The notes below the pieces were generated by a model. That model was not told where the DNA came from. It did no database searches and worked only from the letters and a program-made list of their open reading frames with translations. Position numbers and translations under genes: made by a program. A DNA stretch of 64,000 bases from Thermoplasmatota archaeon (lineage in GTDB: Archaea; Thermoplasmatota; Thermoplasmata; UBA10834). Shown here in pieces: positions 60,530 to 64,000 of the stretch (its first letter is position 1; every line of letters begins with the position of its first letter). Location: assembly GCA_018818785.1 (NCBI GenBank), contig JAHIRF010000008.1:62001-126000 (forward strand), read 5' to 3'.

Positions 60530-61654
60530 TCAGATGGAGGCTGCGACTCGCTTCACGATCTCCAGTCCTTTCTCGATATTCTCCTCAGAATTCGCATATG
60601 AGAATCTCAGATGGCCCTCGCCCAGGGACCCGAAGGCGCTACCTGGAGCGCATATGACCCCTTCCTTCAGGATCCTCATGGCGAAATCATCCGATGGCAG
60701 GCTCTGCGAGTATTTCGGGAACGCATAGAACGCGCCTCCGATGGGTGTTGTGGAGAATGTCGGTATCTCCAGCAGCTTCCTCAGGGCGATATCCCTCCTC
60801 CTCCTGAAGGTGTCCTGGAGCTGTTTCTTGAACCGTTCTCCGTGCTTCAACCCCTCGAGCACCGCATATTGGGTAGGCGTCGATGGGCATGCGAGTGCAT
60901 AGTATTGCACCTTCGAAAGCTGCTGGACTATTTCCTTGGAGGTCGCGACATATCCGATCCTCCATCCCGTTGCTGCCAATGATTTCGAGAACGAATCGAT
61001 GATTATGGTATCGTCATGGAAACGGGCGAATGACCAATGATCACCATCATAGATGAAATTGTGATACACCTCGTCCGAGAGGATATAGAGGTCGTGTTCA
61101 GCCGCTATGTCGCAAATCGCCTTCACGCAATCCTTCGGAAAGACTGACCCAGTCGGATTGGATGGGCTGTTCACGATTATCGCTTTGGTCCTAGGGGTCA
61201 CAAGAGATTTCATCTCCTCTATGTCAGGCATGAAGGAGTTCTCATGCGTCAGTGAGTATTCTACCGGACGGCCCCCTGCAAGCGCAACGTCCGGGCCATA
61301 GATGATGAAACCGGGGTTGGGTACGAGGACCTCGTCACCCTCGTCGATGATCGTATCGCATGCGATCATCATACCCTCGGTCGCTCCCGCGGTAATGATT
61401 ATGTTCTCAAAGGTGACATCGTGCCTGAAGCGTTTGAGACTCTTCGCTATCGACTCACGCAGCTCCGTGATTCCAGCGCTTGGCCCGTACTTGTTCCGGC
61501 CAGCGTCCAACGCCCTCTTGAACGCCTCGATCGTCTCAGGTGGTGGCTGGACGTCCGGCTCTCCAAGACCGAGGTTGATGGCGCCAGGTGGTGCTGATTC
61601 GAACAATCTCCTTATCCCGGACATCTTCAACGATGCGACTCGCTTGGGAAACAT
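60530..61654 (-). CDS. class I/II PLP aminotransferase
   Basis: A 374-residue fold type I aminotransferase resembling archaeal aspartate/aromatic aminotransferases. LGLGEPDVQPPPE opens the substrate region; NNPSNPTG is seen as NSPSNPTGSVFP, DEVYHNFIYDG binds the pyridine nitrogen, and the Schiff-base lysine is in DSFSKSLAATGWRIGY. A final RFSYANSEENIEKG contains the carboxylate-binding Arg. Substrate preference cannot be fixed. ATG 61654 lies about 30 bases from a TATA element ACTATTAATG (near 61683-61692), so the message is probably leaderless. Confidence 0.92.
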   Translation of the reverse strand: MFPKRVASLKMSGIRRLFESAPPGAINLGLGEPDVQPPPETIEAFKRALDAGRNKYGPSAGITELRESIAKSLKRFRHDVTFENIIITAGATEGMMIACDTIIDEGDEVLVPNPGFIIYGPDVALAGGRPVEYSLTHENSFMPDIEEMKSLVTPRTKAIIVNSPSNPTGSVFPKDCVKAICDIAAEHDLYILSDEVYHNFIYDGDHWSFARFHDDTIIIDSFSKSLAATGWRIGYVATSKEIVQQLSKVQYYALACPSTPTQYAVLEGLKHGERFKKQLQDTFRRRRDIALRKLLEIPTFSTTPIGGAFYAFPKYSQSLPSDDFAMRILKEGVICAPGSAFGSLGEGHLRFSYANSEENIEKGLEIVKRVAASI

Positions 61655-61884
61655 CAAGATGGTTAACGTACACATTCGTACATTAATAGTTCGGGGATAC
61701 AAACGCGTAGGATAAACCATGATAGCAAGGAGCATGAACCCCAGGCGAGACCGCGACCAAGATCGTATGAGAAGGAATCACTGGCCCGCCTGAGCCATGA
61801 CAACATTCAACTAGCGCAAATGTACTCTTGGTGCTGCGAGACGGACGGACCGCATGGGTTCCCATCTTGCATAGGGGGGAAATC

Positions 61885-63207
61885 ATGATAGCTCGGGGGA
61901 TAGCATTGGCGATTGCGTTTTGTGGACTGTTCTCATCAGCATTCATGGCGAGTGGTCTTTCTGCTCAATGTGGATCGATTTCGGAAAACGGTTCTTTGGC
62001 CAGCGTTTCGGATGATCTCGCGGCACAGGAGAGAGATTCTGAGAGATCTTGGACTATCGGGATGTATTGGGCGGCAGATAACAACATAGACAGCATGACG
62101 GATACTTTCCTTGATATCTGGCTCGACAATCTCTGGAACCGTGATGACGTCTCTCTGGCGATATTCATAGACAGGTTGGAACTTCCCGCCAACATAAGCA
62201 CGGTCACCGAGGAAGGTTGGATCGAGAGGGAATGCATGGGTGATGTCAACTCATCCGATCCAGAGACGTTGTCTGATTTCATCGAATTCTTCATGACTGA
62301 GCAGTATCTCGAGGCTGAGAACTACATGCTCATAATCCAGGATCACGGCCTCGGTTACCTTGGAATCTGTGTCGACGAGGGTGAGGAGGGAAGACCATGG
62401 ATGAGCATAGACGGGCTCGGCAAAGCTCTGGATGCGGCGATGGTTGCGACGGGGAAGAAGCTCGACATAATCGATCTCGACGCATGCACCCTCGCTACGG
62501 TCGAGGTCGCATACGAACTCAGAAACAAGGCATCATACTATGTCGCATCTGAGATCGCGGTGCCGTTCGACGGACTCAACTACATCGCTCTCCTCGATGG
62601 GTTGTCGGAGAATCCCGACATACTGCCTCTTGATCTCGCGTGCAAGATGGTGGATGATTACGAGGAATGGTACTCGGCACCACTGGGCACATATCCCACG
62701 CTGTATCCGTACATGCAGGATTTCGCCACGCTCTCCGTGATGGATCTCTCAAGGATGGAAGGCCTTGGTACGGCCTTCGCTGCACTATCAGACGAACTTC
62801 TTCCTAAGGATGGCACATTGATCACTCCATTGAATACCGCCGCACAAGAGCATTTCGTTGCCATGTGGATGAACAACATGGGCTGCGGATTCAACTCGGA
62901 TATCAGGGGGATGTTCGGACAACTTGCCGAAGAGCTCGCTGATTCCCATCCCGTGGTTGCCGGATTGTGTGACGAGATAGTCGACGCCGCGAACGATGTG
63001 ATCGTGAAGAACTGGGAGAGCTGGAGGACGAGGGATAGGCTATCGGGTTTGGCCGTGTTCGTCCCACCGTCGATAGGCATTTATGATGTGAATTGGGACA
63101 GCCTCTATCGTGTCTACGACAAGTTGGAACTGGATTTCGTTGCCGACAGCGGGTGGAACGAGGTTCTCCTGAAGTACTTCTGTACCATGAGACAGCACGG
63201 GGTATGA
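61885..63207 (+). CDS. exported C11 (clostripain-like) cysteine peptidase 3
   Basis: A 440-residue peptidase, the most divergent of the three here. A signal segment (GIALAIAFCGLFSSAFMASGLSAQ) precedes WTIGMYWAADNNIDSM; the dyad is His154 in IQDHGLGYLG and Cys201 in LDACTLATVEV, so the active site looks intact even though DHGGGW has become DHGLGY. ATG 61885 follows GGGGGG by about 5 bases. It has no anchor at the C-terminus. A DASS transporter gene starts 76 bases later on the same strand. Confidence 0.9.
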   Translation: MIARGIALAIAFCGLFSSAFMASGLSAQCGSISENGSLASVSDDLAAQERDSERSWTIGMYWAADNNIDSMTDTFLDIWLDNLWNRDDVSLAIFIDRLELPANISTVTEEGWIERECMGDVNSSDPETLSDFIEFFMTEQYLEAENYMLIIQDHGLGYLGICVDEGEEGRPWMSIDGLGKALDAAMVATGKKLDIIDLDACTLATVEVAYELRNKASYYVASEIAVPFDGLNYIALLDGLSENPDILPLDLACKMVDDYEEWYSAPLGTYPTLYPYMQDFATLSVMDLSRMEGLGTAFAALSDELLPKDGTLITPLNTAAQEHFVAMWMNNMGCGFNSDIRGMFGQLAEELADSHPVVAGLCDEIVDAANDVIVKNWESWRTRDRLSGLAVFVPPSIGIYDVNWDSLYRVYDKLELDFVADSGWNEVLLKYFCTMRQHGV

Positions 63208-63283
63208 AGGACTCGGACAGTATCAGGTTGATAGCCGACAGGCCAGTGCCTTCAAATAACCTCAGGTCTATTGCGGAATTACA

Positions 63284-64000
63284 ATGCAAGGTCCATATCC
63301 GAAAAAGAAGCCTCTGAAGACAGTCATAGGGACCTTCGAGCTCTTCGGACAGGAGATCGTCGAGCTATCACCATCGTTCTTCAAATTCTTCGGCAGACTG
63401 CCGAAACTCGTTCAGAGGTCGATCAAGCTCACCCTACCGTTCGTGGCGCTGTTGCTGATGACCATTCTGCCACTTCCTGTAGATCAGCAGATACAGTATG
63501 CGCTTGCGATCTTCGTCTGCATATCTATGCTGTGGACCTTCGGTGCTCTGCCTCTTCCGGTGACCGCGCTACTGGTTCCGGTTCTGCTCACATTCTATGG
63601 AATATTCCACACGACAGAGGCTTTGGTACCTTTTGCAGATCCGGTAGTCTATCTCCTAATGGGTGGACTGATATTGGCCGAGGCTTTCCGAAAGCACGGT
63701 GTGGACAGAAGATTGGCATATTCGATTGTATCGAAGTTTGGAGGAGAGATCAACAAGATACTCTTCTCGTTCATGCTCGTCGCGGCCGTCCTATCGATGT
63801 GGATATCGAACACCGCGACCGTCGCGCTCCTCATACCAGTTGTGCTCGGTCTCGCGTCAAAGGCAGGTGAGGAGAAGGGACGGCTCTCTGTGCTCTTCCT
63901 GCTTGGCATAGGCATAGGATCCGCGATAGGAGGCATGGCCACCGTAACGGGATCGGCCCCCAACGCAGTCGCATCATCATTACTAGCAACCAGGCTAGCA
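63284..64000 (+). CDS. DASS-family (SLC13) anion transporter, 5' part
   Basis: 239 codons are visible and the frame is still open at the window edge. A charged N-terminus of about 45 residues precedes several helices. The divalent anion:sodium symporter signature is present: MWISNTATVALLIPVVLG, with the SNT ion and carboxylate site, and GGMATVTGSAPNAVASSLLA. Family members carry dicarboxylates, sulfate or phosphate with sodium. The substrate cannot be decided from this half. ATG 63284 is chosen because it starts the conserved frame; no strong ribosome site is seen. Confidence 0.9.
   Translation, partial: MQGPYPKKKPLKTVIGTFELFGQEIVELSPSFFKFFGRLPKLVQRSIKLTLPFVALLLMTILPLPVDQQIQYALAIFVCISMLWTFGALPLPVTALLVPVLLTFYGIFHTTEALVPFADPVVYLLMGGLILAEAFRKHGVDRRLAYSIVSKFGGEINKILFSFMLVAAVLSMWISNTATVALLIPVVLGLASKAGEEKGRLSVLFLLGIGIGSAIGGMATVTGSAPNAVASSLLATRLA

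Noticed and set aside
1-64000. CRISPR arrays, insertion sequences or prophage
   Set aside because: No spaced direct repeats, transposase-like proteins, terminal inverted repeats or phage genes are seen; gene content is ordinary chromosomal.

Overview
The window is archaeal. It carries an archaeal-type threonyl-tRNA synthetase, ribosomal protein L10e, the Rpp21 subunit of RNase P, Dph2, the QueD/QueC/QueE route to preQ0 (archaeosine), a tetraether lipid synthase with geranylgeranyl reductase, and BRE/TATA promoters with several apparently leaderless starts. Moderate G+C, three exported C11 (clostripain-like) peptidases, protein surface anchors and a non-pyrrolysine corrinoid methyltransferase cluster point to a heterotrophic Thermoplasmatota lineage, perhaps MBG-D-like. 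That placement is an inference. No mcr or pyl genes are present, and TAG is used as an ordinary stop.

Layout. 1-5414: end of a membrane-anchored exported protein, then an oligopeptide-type ABC importer (binding protein and two permeases, no ATPase). 5530-10448: methyl transfer module (pterin methyltransferase divergent from a corrinoid protein and two MttB-family methyltransferases). 10458-18469: Lrp/AsnC regulator divergent from an archaeal asparagine synthetase, then thrB divergent from thrC-hom-lysC-ilvD. 18598-21323: DUF835 membrane protein and C11 peptidase 1. 21407-27049: pheA divergent from leuA-leuC-leuD-leuB, with a Leu/Ile-rich 19-codon leader peptide just upstream of leuA. 27092-31505: hypothetical genes, a winged-helix regulator, a tandem-ACT protein and a CorA-like transporter. 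31614-39781: thrS, the L10e-dph2-mtxX and queDCE genes, rnp4, a YhbY protein and serS. 40129-47224: two CPA2 antiporters flanking a 1496-residue lamin-tail-domain surface protein. 47305-52606: C11 peptidase 2, a TrmB-like regulator divergent from tetraether synthase-ferredoxin-geranylgeranyl reductase. 52667-61654: surface glycan genes (GT39, Dpm1-GtrA, VTT protein, GT4-type transferase, flippase), a half-size EamA protein, hutI and an aminotransferase. 61885-64000: C11 peptidase 3 and the start of a DASS-family transporter.

How it fits together. Exported proteases and a peptide-type importer would supply amino acids (histidine breakdown through HutI). The genome also makes Asn, Thr, Leu/Ile/Val and Phe itself, and these amino acid loci carry the richest regulatory signals: paired operators at asnA/lrp, a long inverted repeat at thrC and a leader-peptide region at leuA. 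The leuA leader is the most unusual element, because leader-peptide attenuation is a bacterial theme that I do not know to be established in archaea. The second most interesting locus is the TrmB operator placed between its own gene and the tetraether lipid operon.
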